Shown here one piece after another: positions 42,471-50,285 of a stretch of DNA of 64,000 nt (within the stretch, counting starts at the first letter, position 1; the number at the start of each line of letters is the position of its first letter). The stretch covers positions 1 through 64,000 of the forward strand of contig JBBQFQ010000009.1 of the NCBI GenBank assembly GCA_038322235.1. The letters are read 5' to 3'. The DNA comes from SZAS-18 sp038322235. GTDB lineage: Bacteria > Verrucomicrobiota > Verrucomicrobiia > Chthoniobacterales > SZAS-18. A program made the translations under genes and the position numbers. The notes beneath the pieces were generated by a model. It saw only the letters and a program-made list of their open reading frames with translations, was not told the origin of the DNA and ran no database searches.

Positions 42471-43271
42471 TCACAGCTTCTGCAAGATCCCCTTCAACTT
42501 CTCCCACGCCGCGTCCCGGGCCTTCTTGTTCGGTTCGGTCGCATCCGGGGCCTCGCCCGCGCGCATGAAGCCGTGACCGGCCCCCTCGTAAGTGACCGGA
42601 TCATATTTTTTCCCGGCCTTCGTCATCAGTTCCGCGGATGCGGGAACGGTGGCGTTCACGCGGGCGTCATTCCCGCCGTAGAATCCGAAAACCGGAGCGC
42701 TGATCCGCGCGAGTTCCTCAGGCTTCTCCGGCGCCGTGCCGTAGAAGACGAAACCGGCGCTGATCATGGGGTTGTTCGTCGCGTAGCGAAAAGTCTGGCT
42801 GCCGCCCCAGCAAAATCCGGCCGCTGCGATCTTCGCGTTCGCCGCCGGCAGCTTCGAGACGTAGGCGGCCACGGCGTTCAGATCGGCCGTGACCTGATCC
42901 GGCGGGAGCGACGAGATCGCCTTCCGGACGCTGTCGACATCGGGAAACTCCGCGGTTCCGCCGCCGCCGGGTCCCATGCCGGAGAGCAGGTCTGGCGCGA
43001 TCGCGATGTAGCCCGCTTCCGCGAATTGATCGGTCATCCCGCGTACCCAGTCGCTGAGGCCGAAGATCTCGTGGATCACGAGCACCGCCGTCGCCCGCTC
43101 CTTCACTTCGGGAAACGCGATGAAGCACTTCACGTCCCGGGTTCCGCTCTTCACCGTGATCCACTCGAGATGCCGCGGTGATTTCTCGAGCCGCGGTTTT
43201 GCCCAATCCTGGGCGAAGAGGGACCCCGCCGAGCAAACGAGAGCGAGAGCCAGGGAAACGAGAGCACGCAT
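42471..43271 (-). CDS. Secreted dienelactone hydrolase-family protein
   Basis: This 266-residue protein has a signal peptide (MRALVSLALALVCSAGSLFA). The mature part is an alpha/beta hydrolase of the dienelactone hydrolase family with its Cys-Asp-His triad: the nucleophile elbow GFCWGGS, the acid GGNDARV and the histidine GAGHGFMRAG. The EIFGLSDWVRGMTDQFAEAG segment early in the domain is also characteristic. The classical enzyme acts on dienelactone in chloroaromatic breakdown, but most secreted homologues have unknown ester or lactone substrates, so no pathway is claimed. It stands apart from the kinase array (about 150 bp gap) and from tpiA. Confidence 0.88.
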   Translation of the reverse strand: MRALVSLALALVCSAGSLFAQDWAKPRLEKSPRHLEWITVKSGTRDVKCFIAFPEVKERATAVLVIHEIFGLSDWVRGMTDQFAEAGYIAIAPDLLSGMGPGGGGTAEFPDVDSVRKAISSLPPDQVTADLNAVAAYVSKLPAANAKIAAAGFCWGGSQTFRYATNNPMISAGFVFYGTAPEKPEELARISAPVFGFYGGNDARVNATVPASAELMTKAGKKYDPVTYEGAGHGFMRAGEAPDATEPNKKARDAAWEKLKGILQKL

Positions 43272-43359
43272 GCCCGAAGCTAGCTAGCACGCCGTCCGCG
43301 CCAACGGCAATCCCGCGGAGCCTGAACTATCCCGCCCGGCCTTCCTTCTTCCCTCGGGG

Positions 43360-44130
43360 TCAGCCTCTCGCCGCGCGCGCCGCTTTCACGATGCCGGCAA
43401 AGCTGCGCGGATCGAGGCTCGCGCCTCCCACGAGGGCGCCGTCGATGTCGGCATTGAGCATCAGCTCGGCCGCGTTGTCGGGCTTCACGCTGCCGCCGTA
43501 TTGGATGCGGACGCGATCAGCCGTCGCCTGGTCAAAGAGCTCCGCTACGACGCCGCGGATGTGCGCGTGCACCTCTTGCGCCTGTTCGGGGGTGGCGTTG
43601 TGGCCGGTGCCGATAGCCCAGACGGGTTCGTAGGCGATCACGGTCTCCTGCATTTCCTTCGCGCCGATGCCCTCGAGCCCGCCCGCGAGCTGGCGGTTGA
43701 TGACTTCCTGCACCTTGTCGGCGGCGCGCTGCTCGAGCGTCTCACCCACGCAGAGGATCGGACGGAGCGACGCCTCGTGCGCGGCGCGCACCTTCTCCCC
43801 CACAAAATGATCCGATTCGCCGAAGAGATGCCGCCGCTCGCTGTGGCCCACGACCACGTAGCGCACGTAGAGATCGCGCAGCATCTGGGCGTTGATCTCG
43901 CCGGTGAACGCGCCATTTTTCGCAGGATGCATGTTCTGCGCGCCCAGCTTCACCGAGGCGCTTTCGCCCACGAGCTCCGAGCAGACGGGCAGGAGCGTGA
44001 ACGGCGGCACGACGACGACGTCGACATCCGTGTCCTCGCCCAGCTCGAGCAGCAAGGATTCGACGTAGGACCTCGCCTCCGCGACGATCTTGTTCATCTT
44101 CCAGTTCGCGGCGACGATTTTTTTGCGCAT
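43360..44130 (-). CDS. tpiA: Triose-phosphate isomerase
   Basis: This 256-residue TIM-barrel enzyme interconverts dihydroxyacetone phosphate and glyceraldehyde 3-phosphate. It starts MRKKIVAANWKMNK, with the substrate-binding Asn-Lys, has the electrophilic His in VVVGHSERRHLFGESD, the catalytic Glu in AYEPVWAIGTG, and the phosphate-binding loops RIQYGGSVKPDNA and ALVGGASLD. The length is normal. It lies 63 bp downstream of pgk on the same strand and closes the gap - membrane protein - pgk - tpiA cluster of lower glycolysis. It is cytoplasmic and complete. Confidence 0.97.
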   Translation of the reverse strand: MRKKIVAANWKMNKIVAEARSYVESLLLELGEDTDVDVVVVPPFTLLPVCSELVGESASVKLGAQNMHPAKNGAFTGEINAQMLRDLYVRYVVVGHSERRHLFGESDHFVGEKVRAAHEASLRPILCVGETLEQRAADKVQEVINRQLAGGLEGIGAKEMQETVIAYEPVWAIGTGHNATPEQAQEVHAHIRGVVAELFDQATADRVRIQYGGSVKPDNAAELMLNADIDGALVGGASLDPRSFAGIVKAARAARG

Positions 44131-44193
44131 GGCTTCGGGGGGGTGGGAGAGGGGAGGGGACGCGGAGAAGTACGTCGGTGACCGGGGGGCGGA

Positions 44194-45393
44194 TCAGGCT
44201 TTGTCGGTCAGCGACTCCACGCCGGGGAGGGCTTTGCCTTCCAGCAACTCGAGCGAGGCGCCGCCGCCCGTGCTGAGAAAAGTCATCCGCTCGGCGAGTC
44301 CGCTCTGGTGCACCGCCGTGACGCTGTCGCCGCCGCCGATGATGCTGATGCCTTCAAATTCCGCCAGCGCGCGAGCCATCGAGAACGTCCCATTGCTGAA
44401 CTCGGAGATCTCGAAGATGCCCATCGGGCCGTTCCAGATCACGGTTTGCGCCTTCACGATCTCGGCCTTGTAAAGCTCGATCGTCGCGGGTCCGATGTCC
44501 ACGCCCATCCATCCATCCGTGACGCCGGCACCGGGCTGGGTCGTCCGGATTGTCGCGCCGGGTTTGATCTCCTGCGTCTCGATGCTGTCGACCGGGAGAA
44601 GGAATTTCACGTTCTTCGCCTTCGCCAGTTCCAGGAGCTCCTTGGCGAGGTCCAGCTTGTCCTTCTCCACCCGGCTGTTGCCGATCGGGATGCCGCGGGC
44701 GGCGTCGAAGGTGTAGGCCATCGCGCCGCCGATGAGGAAGACATCAGCCTTCGCCATGAGGGCTTTGATGACGCCGATCTTATCCGAGACTTTCGCCCCG
44801 CCCAGAATGACGACGAACGGCCGCACCGGCTCCGCGAGCTCGCCCTGAAGATACTTCAGTTCCTTCTCCATCAGCAGGCCCATCGCGGCCTGCTTCACGA
44901 AGGCGGTCACGCCTGCAGTCGAGGCGTGCGCGCGGTGGGCGGCCCCGAAGGCATCGTTGACGTAAAGATCTGCGAGCTTCGCGAGGCTCTGGGAAAATCC
45001 GGGGTCATTCGCCTCCTCCTCGGCCTGGAAGCGCACGTTCTCGAGCAGCGCCACGTCGCCCGCCCGCATGTGGGCGATGATCTTCTCCGGGATCTCGCCG
45101 ATCGTGTCGTGACTGAAGATGACCGGGTGATTGATCATCGTGTGGAGATGATCCGCCACGGGCCGGAGCGAATCCTTCGGGCTCCGCTTGCCCTTCGGCC
45201 GGCCGAAATGGGCCATCAAGATCACCTTGGCGCCGTGTTCGCGCAGATAGTTGATCGTCGGCAGACTTTCCCGCATCCGGGTGTCGTCCGTGATGCGGAT
45301 CTGACCGTCGACTTCCTCCACGGGCACGTTGAAATCGACTCGCACCAGCACGGTGCGGCCATGGACGTCGAGGTCGCGAAGGGAGAGTTTCAT
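44194..45393 (-). CDS. pgk: Phosphoglycerate kinase
   Basis: Starting at ATG 45393 (MKLSLRDLDVHGRTVLVRVD) this is a 399-residue two-domain kinase that makes ATP from 1,3-bisphosphoglycerate. Signature regions are RVDFNVPVE, LMAHFGRPKGKRSPKDSLRP, the hinge FVVILGGAKVSDKIGVI, and the nucleotide-binding GGGDSVTAV near the C-terminus. A longer frame reaching 45447 overlaps the next gene and is not needed. It sits between tpiA and the small membrane gene, in the conserved glycolytic order. Confidence 0.97.
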   Translation of the reverse strand: MKLSLRDLDVHGRTVLVRVDFNVPVEEVDGQIRITDDTRMRESLPTINYLREHGAKVILMAHFGRPKGKRSPKDSLRPVADHLHTMINHPVIFSHDTIGEIPEKIIAHMRAGDVALLENVRFQAEEEANDPGFSQSLAKLADLYVNDAFGAAHRAHASTAGVTAFVKQAAMGLLMEKELKYLQGELAEPVRPFVVILGGAKVSDKIGVIKALMAKADVFLIGGAMAYTFDAARGIPIGNSRVEKDKLDLAKELLELAKAKNVKFLLPVDSIETQEIKPGATIRTTQPGAGVTDGWMGVDIGPATIELYKAEIVKAQTVIWNGPMGIFEISEFSNGTFSMARALAEFEGISIIGGGDSVTAVHQSGLAERMTFLSTGGGASLELLEGKALPGVESLTDKA

Positions 45394-45421
45394 GGGGGAT
45401 TGGTCGGGAAAGGGGCTCAGG

Positions 45422-45787
45422 CTACCTCGCAAGAAAAAGGAGGACAATGGGAATGGCGAGCCCGGCCAGCAGACAGATGACGACCGGGATCGCGCTGCGA
45501 CTGAGCTTGAAGGCCATCACGACGCCCAAAATCGTCGTGAGCGAGAGACCGATGGCCGCGGCGGTGAAGAAGATCTTCGTCCAGCGGCCGCTGCTGCGGG
45601 GGGCGCTGGCTAACCGCTGGTGCTTATGGACTTCTCCGAGGGTCACGAGCGCCGCCGGCGCCTGGTAGCCTCCCTTCTTCGACTCGTGGTACTCGAAGAT
45701 CTGCAACGCACCGGAAAAGGCGAAGAAAAGCAGCGCCGGGGCGAAGATCACGCCCAGATAGAGGTGCAGCTTGCGGAGGATTGGCAT
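45422..45787 (-). CDS. Small PepSY-like three-helix membrane protein
   Basis: Starting at ATG 45787 (MPILRKLHLYLGVIFAPA) this is a 121-residue membrane protein. Its first helix, KLHLYLGVIFAPALLFFAFSG, with a His two turns before the helix and a following G-A-L-Q, resembles the R-K-x-H-x-x-x-G helix of PepSY-associated membrane proteins, which often bind haem through such histidines. A short polar loop (HKHQRLASAPRSSGRWTK) precedes two further hydrophobic helices. It lies 28 bp upstream of pgk, inside a glycolytic cluster, which is an unusual place for such a protein. The function cannot be assigned with confidence. Confidence 0.62.
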   Translation of the reverse strand: MPILRKLHLYLGVIFAPALLFFAFSGALQIFEYHESKKGGYQAPAALVTLGEVHKHQRLASAPRSSGRWTKIFFTAAAIGLSLTTILGVVMAFKLSRSAIPVVICLLAGLAIPIVLLFLAR

Positions 45788-45821
45788 CGCGCTGGTTCGG
45801 CCGCGGAGGAGGGGGGAAAGG

Positions 45822-45859
45822 AAAAGGCCGGGAAACGGGGGACGCTTCGCCGGCCTTTC
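45822..45859 (-). terminator. Candidate intrinsic terminator after gap
   Basis: On the minus strand AAGGCCGG and CCGGCCTTTT form an 8-10 bp stem around a ~20-nt loop, followed by a short T-run. It lies just after the gap stop codon and before the small membrane gene, so it may partly separate gap from pgk-tpiA transcription. Confidence 0.5.
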
Positions 45860-45879
45860 TGAGACTACTCGTCGGGGGA

Positions 45880-46929
45880 TCAGAGACCCTTCGCCGCGAT
45901 GTACTTCACCAGGTCCACGCAGCGGTTCGAGTAACCCCACTCGTTGTCGTACCAGCTCACGAGCTTGAAGAACCGGGCATTCAGCCCCATCCCACTCGTC
46001 GCGTCAAAAATGCTGGAATGCGCGTCGTGGATGAAGTCGGTGCTCACGACCTCGTCCTCGGTGTAGGCGAGGATGCCCTTGAGGTACGTCTCGCTCGCTT
46101 TCTTCATCGCGGCGGAGATCTCCGCGTACGTTGTGTCGCGCGTCGTCTTGAAGGTGAGATCCACCACCGAGACGGTCGGCGTCGGCACGCGGAATGACAT
46201 GCCGGTCAGCTTGCCCTTCACTTCCGGAATCGCGAGGCCCACCGCCTTGGCGGCGCCGGTCGTGGAGGGAATGATGTTGATCGCCGCCGAGCGCCCGCCC
46301 TTCCAATCCTTCTTCGAGGGGCCGTCCACCGTCTTCTGCGTGGCGGTGTAGCTGTGGATCGTCGTCATCAGGCCTTCCTCGACGCCGAAGCCTTCCTTCA
46401 GCAGCACGTGCACGACCGGCGCGAGGCAGTTCGTGGTGCAGCTCGCGTTGGAAATGATGTGGTGATGGGCGGCGTCGTATTTCTCGTGGTTCACGCCCAT
46501 CACGAGGGTGATGTCCTCGTTTTTTCCCGGCGCGGAAATGATCACTTTCTTCGCCCCCGCCGTCAGGTGGCCGCGGCATTTCTCCGCCTCGGTGAAGAGT
46601 CCGGTGGACTCGATCACGATGTCGACCCCCAGTGCCTTCCACGGCAATGCGGCCGGACCTTCCTTCACCGCGAGGCACTTGATCGTATGGCCATCGACGA
46701 TCAGCAGATCATCCTCGGCGAGCGAGGGATCGCTCTTCGCGCTGCTCACGGATTCCTTCGCCCGGCCCTGGGTGGAATCGTACTTCACGAGATAGGCAAG
46801 GTTGTCGGCGGGGACGAGGTCATTGACAGCGACGACCTCGATTTCCTTGCCGAGGAGCCCTTGGTCACAGATTGCGCGAAAGACGAGGCGTCCGATGCGC
46901 CCGAAGCCGTTGATGCCGATTTTGATCAT
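45880..46929 (-). CDS. gap: Glyceraldehyde-3-phosphate dehydrogenase (phosphorylating, type I)
   Basis: Starting at ATG 46929 (MIKIGINGFGRIGRLVFRAI) this 349-residue enzyme oxidises glyceraldehyde 3-phosphate with NAD(P) and phosphate. The Rossmann motif INGFGRIGR, the catalytic Cys164 in SNASCTTNCLAP, the HSYTATQKTVDGPSKKDWKG stretch, and the C-terminal SWYDNEWGYSNR signature are all present. A longer in-frame start at 47004 adds an Arg/Pro-rich extension and is unlikely. It heads the glycolytic cluster. Confidence 0.97.
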   Translation of the reverse strand: MIKIGINGFGRIGRLVFRAICDQGLLGKEIEVVAVNDLVPADNLAYLVKYDSTQGRAKESVSSAKSDPSLAEDDLLIVDGHTIKCLAVKEGPAALPWKALGVDIVIESTGLFTEAEKCRGHLTAGAKKVIISAPGKNEDITLVMGVNHEKYDAAHHHIISNASCTTNCLAPVVHVLLKEGFGVEEGLMTTIHSYTATQKTVDGPSKKDWKGGRSAAINIIPSTTGAAKAVGLAIPEVKGKLTGMSFRVPTPTVSVVDLTFKTTRDTTYAEISAAMKKASETYLKGILAYTEDEVVSTDFIHDAHSSIFDATSGMGLNARFFKLVSWYDNEWGYSNRCVDLVKYIAAKGL

Positions 46930-47441
46930 GGGGAATGCGAGGGGTGGGTGGCGGGGAAGTCCGCGGGGGACGGCGAACATGCGGAACGCGCGAGGAAGCG
47001 TCAACCCAAACGCGGACCGATTCAGTCATCGCTGCCGGTCAGGGCATGGCTGAGCGGCTGGCCGGATTGAACGCGATTCGCGGGGGTCGCGCTCGTGCTG
47101 GAGAACGTGGAACCTCGAGAGCGCGAAGTGCCTTGGACTGCGCGCGGCTTGCCGCCGCTTTCTCCGAGCCGACTTGCCGGCGCCCAGTCGCAGGTCACAG
47201 CTCGCGCGGCAGGCGGGAAATACGGGAGTAAGCTCCCTTTCAGAAAGCGGCGGCAAGCTGCGCGCACTCCGCGCCTGCGGCGCGCTTGTCCCAGAATTCC
47301 GTGCCTCGTCACCCGGAGCGACGCAATTGATGACAACCGCGCCCGGGTGAAATTTCCTCCACCCGCCCAGCTCCACCGTTCTTCGCGTTTAGACCTTTGC
47401 GTTGGCCCCGTTCCGCGCTAACCCAGACAGCGACACGTCCC
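46930..47441. other. Intergenic region upstream of gap, containing an inverted repeat
   Basis: This ~510-bp stretch between divergently transcribed gap and the lipoprotein gene holds no supported gene. Its middle is an inverted-repeat element (47135-47270). The flanks should hold the two promoters, but no confident motif is visible. Open frames here are short, Arg/Ser-rich and implausible. Confidence 0.5.
47135..47270. repeat. Inverted-repeat (REP/MITE-like) element with 29-bp arms
   Basis: The arms are 29 bp (47135-47163 and 47242-47270) and match at 27 of 29 positions. The outer end of the right arm, read inward, is GGAGTGCGCGCAGC, sharing the GGAGTGCG terminus with the elements at 33.1 and 63.05 kb. 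The 78-bp interior has its own small palindrome (GGGAGTAAGCTCCC). It is therefore probably another member of the same non-autonomous family. Confidence 0.75.
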
Positions 47442-48110
47442 ATGCACCCGCTCGCGCCCTTCCCCGCCGCTGTCCGATTCATCCTTCCCGCCGCCGCCCT
47501 CGCCCTCGGTCTGCTCCTCGGAGCGTGCAAGGACAAGGCCGCTCCGCCCAAGCCCGCTCCCACGCCGACTCCCACCCCGGCCCGCCCCGTCGCCGCGGAT
47601 CCGGCGGGCAATCCGGAGGCGCCCCGCGCCGTGGCGAACGTGAACACCGATCTGAAGGACGACGTCAACGCGAAGACCCGCATGGACGTGATGGAGCGGA
47701 TCGACCGCATGCCGAACCTCTCGGCGGAGCAGCGGAACAAGTTGTACTCGTCAGTCGACCGGGCCCGCGGCATGGGTTGCGTGCTCATCGTCCCCTTCTC
47801 CGCAAACAAGCGGACGCTCGGCGAGGCTGAGCGCACCATCCTCATCAACGCCGTTCGCGCCCCCGCCGTGAAGCGTCTGAGCGATGATCCCTCGCTCGTG
47901 TTCGTCATCATCGGCTACTCCAATGAGGGGGCGGACGCCAGCGCGAGTGAAAAGCTCTCGATCGATCGCTCCGAAAACATCCTCGCCACCCTTCGCGACC
48001 AGGGCGGGGTTTTGAACCCGATGTATGCGGTGGGCCTGGGAAATTCTGATCCCAAGCGCAAGGATCCCGGCGCGGCGCGGGTGGCGGAGATCTGGACGAT
48101 CTTTCCTTAG
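47442..48110 (+). CDS. Lipoprotein with an OmpA-like C-terminal domain
   Basis: Starting at ATG 47442 (MHPLAPFPAAVRFILPAA) this 222-residue protein has a lipoprotein signal with lipobox LGAC, so the mature protein is anchored by its Cys. A Pro/Thr/Ala linker (KPAPTPTPTPARP) follows, then a short helical part. The C-terminal ~110 residues resemble an OmpA-like domain: GCVLIVPFSANKRTLGEAE, VFVIIGYSNEGADASASEKL, SIDRSENILATLRDQGG. The peptidoglycan-binding Asp/Arg pair is not fully conserved, so binding is uncertain. It is probably in the outer membrane facing the periplasm. Confidence 0.75.
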   Translation: MHPLAPFPAAVRFILPAAALALGLLLGACKDKAAPPKPAPTPTPTPARPVAADPAGNPEAPRAVANVNTDLKDDVNAKTRMDVMERIDRMPNLSAEQRNKLYSSVDRARGMGCVLIVPFSANKRTLGEAERTILINAVRAPAVKRLSDDPSLVFVIIGYSNEGADASASEKLSIDRSENILATLRDQGGVLNPMYAVGLGNSDPKRKDPGAARVAEIWTIFP

Positions 48111-48118
48111 CCGCGGCC

Positions 48119-48517
48119 TCAACCGCCGTAGTCAGCTGCGCTCACCGGCTCCAACCAGAGCGTGGTCTGGCCGTCGTCGCCGGTCTCCTGCACGGCGAGG
48201 TGCGTCATGAGCTGATCTGCGCGGGCGCCGTGCCAATGCTCCTCGCCGGGCGCGATGAGCACCGTGTCGCCCGGCGTGATGTCGAGGACCGGTTCGCCGC
48301 GTTTCTGCACGAGTCCGGCTCCGGCGAGGACGTGGAGAATCTGACCGCGGGGATGGGTGTGCCAGTGCGTCCGCGCCCCGGGCGAGAACGTGACCCGCAC
48401 GACTCGCGCCGCCCCCGGCGAGCGTGGGCCCGCGATTTCATCGATCCACGCCGCACCCGTCATCCAATCGGCCGGTCCCGGCCGCGAGGCCCGATGCTTT
48501 GTGGGAAGAATTTCCAT
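48119..48517 (-). CDS. Cupin-domain protein
   Basis: Starting at ATG 48517 (MEILPTKHRASRPGPADWMT) this 132-residue protein is a single-domain cupin. The two cupin motifs are recognisable: TFSPGARTHWHTHPRGQIL (G-x5-H-x-H-x3-4-E/Q) and PGDTVLIAPGEEHWHGA (G-x5-P-x-G-x2-H). The metal-binding His residues are present. The carboxymuconolactone/YhhW-like small cupins share this layout. No pathway partner is adjacent; its 3' end faces that of the lipoprotein gene, 8 bp away. The substrate is unknown. Confidence 0.82.
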   Translation of the reverse strand: MEILPTKHRASRPGPADWMTGAAWIDEIAGPRSPGAARVVRVTFSPGARTHWHTHPRGQILHVLAGAGLVQKRGEPVLDITPGDTVLIAPGEEHWHGARADQLMTHLAVQETGDDGQTTLWLEPVSAADYGG

Positions 48518-48642
48518 GGAGCCAGACCGTCTGCTTCCGTCCTCCTGGACGCAAGCTGGCGTTGTTTGCCCGCGCGCCGTTCTCACCCTCGGAGTGCAGT
48601 CGTCCCTGACTCCGCTGCCCGCTCCGAGGAGAAACCTTCCGC

Positions 48643-49023
48643 TCAGTTATTCGCGGCGGTTTTCAGGTAGTCATTCAGGAGATCCGTTCGCTGGTCGATC
48701 AACTGTTTCTGCGCGTTGAGAAAATCCACCCGCAGAGCGCTGCCTCCGATCGCGCCGTTCACGCGGGCGATGAGCTGCGCTTCGTCATCCCGCCACTTGA
48801 TCCAGGAGCGTTGCGCTTCCTTCAACGCCTTCTTTCCCGCGTCGTCGAGTTTGTTCATCAGGCGCTTGTAGACGACTTCGAGTTCGACGTTCGCCTGGTC
48901 GACCGCCGCAGATTCCTCCGTGCCTGGCCGGGAGGAGCCGCCTTCCTGGCCGGAGCTTGTCCCGACCGCCAGCGCCAGGATGGTGAGAACCGTCAGGGAG
49001 GCGAGGCGGAATGGAAGCTTCAT
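48643..49023 (-). CDS. LprI-like (DUF1311) secreted protein
   Basis: This 126-residue protein has a signal peptide (MKLPFRLASLTVLTILALAV) ending near TSSGQ. The mature part is a lysozyme-inhibitor LprI-type helical domain: VDQANVELEVVYKRLMNKLD, KKALKEAQRSWIKWRDDEAQ, and a final helix with KQLIDQRTDLL. The W-I-x-W/F-R-D motif is typical. Such proteins inhibit host or competitor lysozymes or protect peptidoglycan; here the role is inferred from the family only. It is a single-gene unit. Confidence 0.78.
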   Translation of the reverse strand: MKLPFRLASLTVLTILALAVGTSSGQEGGSSRPGTEESAAVDQANVELEVVYKRLMNKLDDAGKKALKEAQRSWIKWRDDEAQLIARVNGAIGGSALRVDFLNAQKQLIDQRTDLLNDYLKTAANN

Positions 49024-49145
49024 GGCGGGGTCGTTCGAGGATGAGAGGCACCGGGATCAGGATTCAGAGTGAACGCTTCGCCGGTTTTCGGCAAGCCCGC
49101 CGCGTCCTCAAGTCCCGTTTCGGCTTGGGGATACGTTTCTCCACC

Positions 49146-49900
49146 GAACGACCGCATCCGCCAGCGCGCCAATGGCGTCGGCGAGCGGATTCGTTTGCTC
49201 GGGGATCGAATCCATTCGCCCACCCACCCCGTCATCGGGCTCCACGAGCGCGTGAACGGAGTCCGCGACCCTTTGAATGACGTCTGGCGGGGAGTCCAAT
49301 CACTCCCCGGGGAAATTCAAGACGTTGCGGGGTGAGTTCTCTCATTCCGAACGTGAATTCATTGGGTCCCGGAGCGTTTGAATTCAGCCGCCGACCCAAC
49401 TCATTGGGTCACCGACCTAATTCACCCACCTCCGGAGTGATTGCATTCACGCCCTGCATGATTGGATTCGCCCGTTTCCGTGATCTCAATCACCCCCGAC
49501 GTGAATCGACGGGGCCGCCGAATGATTTCATTCACCCGCTGAGTGAACCGACTCAGCCGCCGCCCCCTCTCAGAAGGTCGCCGATATACCCCGAGCACTC
49601 CCGCGGGGAATTGATTCACTCCCGGCGTGATCTCATTGTCTCCCCGACCGATTGAACGCACCCGCGGACTCAATGAACTCACCCGTCGACCTGTCTCAAA
49701 AGGTCGGCGACGTACCTCGATCGTTCCCAAAGTGAATGAATTCACTCGGCGCGGTGAACTGAACCACTCCCGGCGTGTGCCCATTCACTCCCCGCGTGAT
49801 CTCGTTGCTTCCCCGACCGATTGAACGCACCCGCGGAGTCAATGGGTTCGCCCGTCGACCGATCGCAAAGGGTCGCCGACATACCTCAATCCTATTCCGG
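49146..49900. repeat. Array of ~36 degenerate 21-bp tandem units (heptad-periodic, quasi-palindromic)
   Basis: From about 49146 to 49900 the sequence can be cut every 21 bp (one unit is 22 bp) into about 36 related units. A typical unit is CGTGAATGNATTCACTCCCG-like, a quasi-palindrome with GTGAAT and ATTCAC halves. Examples are AGTGAATGAATTCACTCGGC and CGTGATCTCATTGTCTCCCC. A 5-unit block at 49624-49728 recurs at 49792-49896, offset by exactly 168 bp (8 x 21). The period is preserved on both strands, so each strand reads as 7-residue repeats (RVNSFTL, GDNEITP, RVNEIIR on minus; VIGLHER, VNGVRDP, LIVSPTD on plus). It directly abuts a truncated RAYT gene. Confidence 0.88.
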
Positions 49901-50195
49901 GACCGCGAGGGCGGCGCTCGAGGATTTCCGTCAGGACATGAATATGGTTCGGCATCACTACCCAGGCGTGGACCCGCGTCCGCTGCCCCTCGAAAAAGCG
50001 CAGTGCCCCCGCGACATTCTCTGCGCATCCGAGCCGGCGCAGGAGGCATTCGCCATGACCCTGGTCGAGCCACCGCTCGATGGCTCCGGTAAATCTGGGG
50101 AGGTCTTCCAGTTCCACCTCGGGAGTCCACGGCTCCGGGTGCTGGCTGCGCCACGCCAGCACGAGGCCCGCCCGGCGCGGAAAATCACGCCCGCG
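49900..50195 (-). pseudogene. Truncated RAYT (REP-associated tyrosine transposase) gene
   Basis: On the minus strand an open frame encodes GLVLAWRSQHPEPW, AIERWLDQGHGECLLRRL, VAGALRFFEGQRTRVHAW and VVMPNHIHVLTEI, the well-conserved N-terminal half of REP-associated tyrosine transposases. The HUH pair His-Ile-His is at 49938-49946. The coding sequence is then lost: after LTEILER it runs into the 21-bp repeat array, and the part with the catalytic Tyr is absent. The N-terminal ~50 residues upstream of GLVLAW are also not recognisable. The gene is therefore a remnant. It overlaps the leader of the plus-strand gene starting at 50286. Confidence 0.75.
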
Positions 50196-50285
50196 GTCGG
50201 CATCCCATGCCCCCGGCGCATCGGAGCGGCCGGCACGCCGGATGCGTTCTTGCGATCGCCGGTCGAATCTGCGCATACTGCGGGA

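Noticed and set aside
49146..49900. CRISPR array
   Set aside because: The 21-bp units are contiguous and diverged with no unique spacers, and no cas genes are in the window.
49821..50285. N-terminal extension of the modular exoprotein
   Set aside because: It crosses the end of the repeat array and the antisense of the RAYT remnant; the internal ATG at 50286 gives a clean signal peptide.
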